DNA of 13,303 nucleotides from Deltaproteobacteria bacterium (GTDB lineage Bacteria > Bdellovibrionota_B > Oligoflexia > Oligoflexales > Bog-1112), in assembly GCA_016186945.1 (NCBI GenBank), contig JACPKR010000026.1, positions 1-13,303 of the forward strand, given 5' to 3'. Shown here piece after piece: positions 13,254 through 13,303 of this stretch. Every line of letters begins with the position of its first letter. Within the stretch, counting starts at the first letter, position 1. The notes under the pieces are model-generated. The model was not told the DNA's origin. It worked only from the letters and a program-made list of their open reading frames with translations, and ran no database searches. The position numbers were made by a program, and so were the translations under genes.

Positions 13254-13303
13254 ATGAGAGTCTCTTATCAAGGAAAAACTGTCAACGTGGGAATTGATGT
13301 TCA
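13254..13303 (+). CDS. N-terminus of an IS110/Piv-family transposase (partial)
   Basis: The gene is cut by the window end after 16 codons: MRVSYQGKTVNVGIDV. The VGIDV motif with its Asp near residue 15 is the first conserved block of IS110-family DEDD transposases, whose start commonly reads '...(Y/F)xGKxxxVGIDVHKxx', with the Asp being the first catalytic acidic residue of a RuvC-like fold. Piv DNA invertases share the same block. AGGAG lies five bases upstream but is buried in a hairpin. With only 16 residues, IS110, IS1111 and Piv cannot be told apart. Confidence 0.65.
   Translation, partial: MRVSYQGKTVNVGIDV

Overview
The window looks like chromosomal DNA of a Gram-negative bacterium: it encodes outer-membrane, periplasmic and lipoprotein signals plus a complete tripartite efflux system. 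The mix of a GYF-PilZ protein, a Flp/TadE-like pilin pair and Desulfovibrio-style T-tract/A-tract palindromes suggests a delta-proteobacterial or Bdellovibrionota-like lineage. This placement is an inference from gene style, not a database match.

Layout. (1) 1-1398 is an accessory-looking, AT-richer block. It holds the tail of an unknown gene, a cluster of 9-bp TGGAACACC repeats, a DUF3892-type protein overlapping a small membrane protein, and the wreck of an IS200/IS605-family element (a TnpB RuvC-I fragment joined to the right-end hairpin and a possible omega-RNA 3' end). (2) 1399-9169 is a long co-directional cluster: a probable lipoprotein, an HtrA/DegP-type protease, a lipoprotein membrane-fusion protein that lacks the usual alpha-hairpin, an RND transporter, a palindromic element, a TolC-family outer-membrane factor and an acylphosphatase. 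The three efflux parts should form one envelope-spanning pump; the protease and first lipoprotein may serve envelope quality control beside it. (3) 9297-10006 holds an AHSA1/SRPBCC protein, a second copy of an 84-bp repeat that also forms the RND 3' end, and tRNA-Arg(UCU) on the minus strand. (4) 10036-12466 holds a minus-strand HEAT-like exported protein and, divergently, a GYF-PilZ protein followed by a helical unknown protein. (5) 12480-13040 (minus) encodes a TadE-like membrane protein and a Flp-like prepilin. (6) 13041-13303 holds a G-quadruplex motif, a candidate bridge-RNA region, a hairpin that buries a ribosome-binding site, and the first 16 codons of an IS110/Piv-family recombinase cut off by the window edge.

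The points most worth following up are the IS110-type left end (possible bridge RNA, hidden RBS, G4, adjacent pilin gene), the decayed TnpB/omega-RNA end, the 84-bp repeat shared between the RND coding end and a tRNA-flanking intergenic site, the hairpin-less adaptor in the efflux operon, and the DUF3892 operon preceded by repeated 9-bp motifs.
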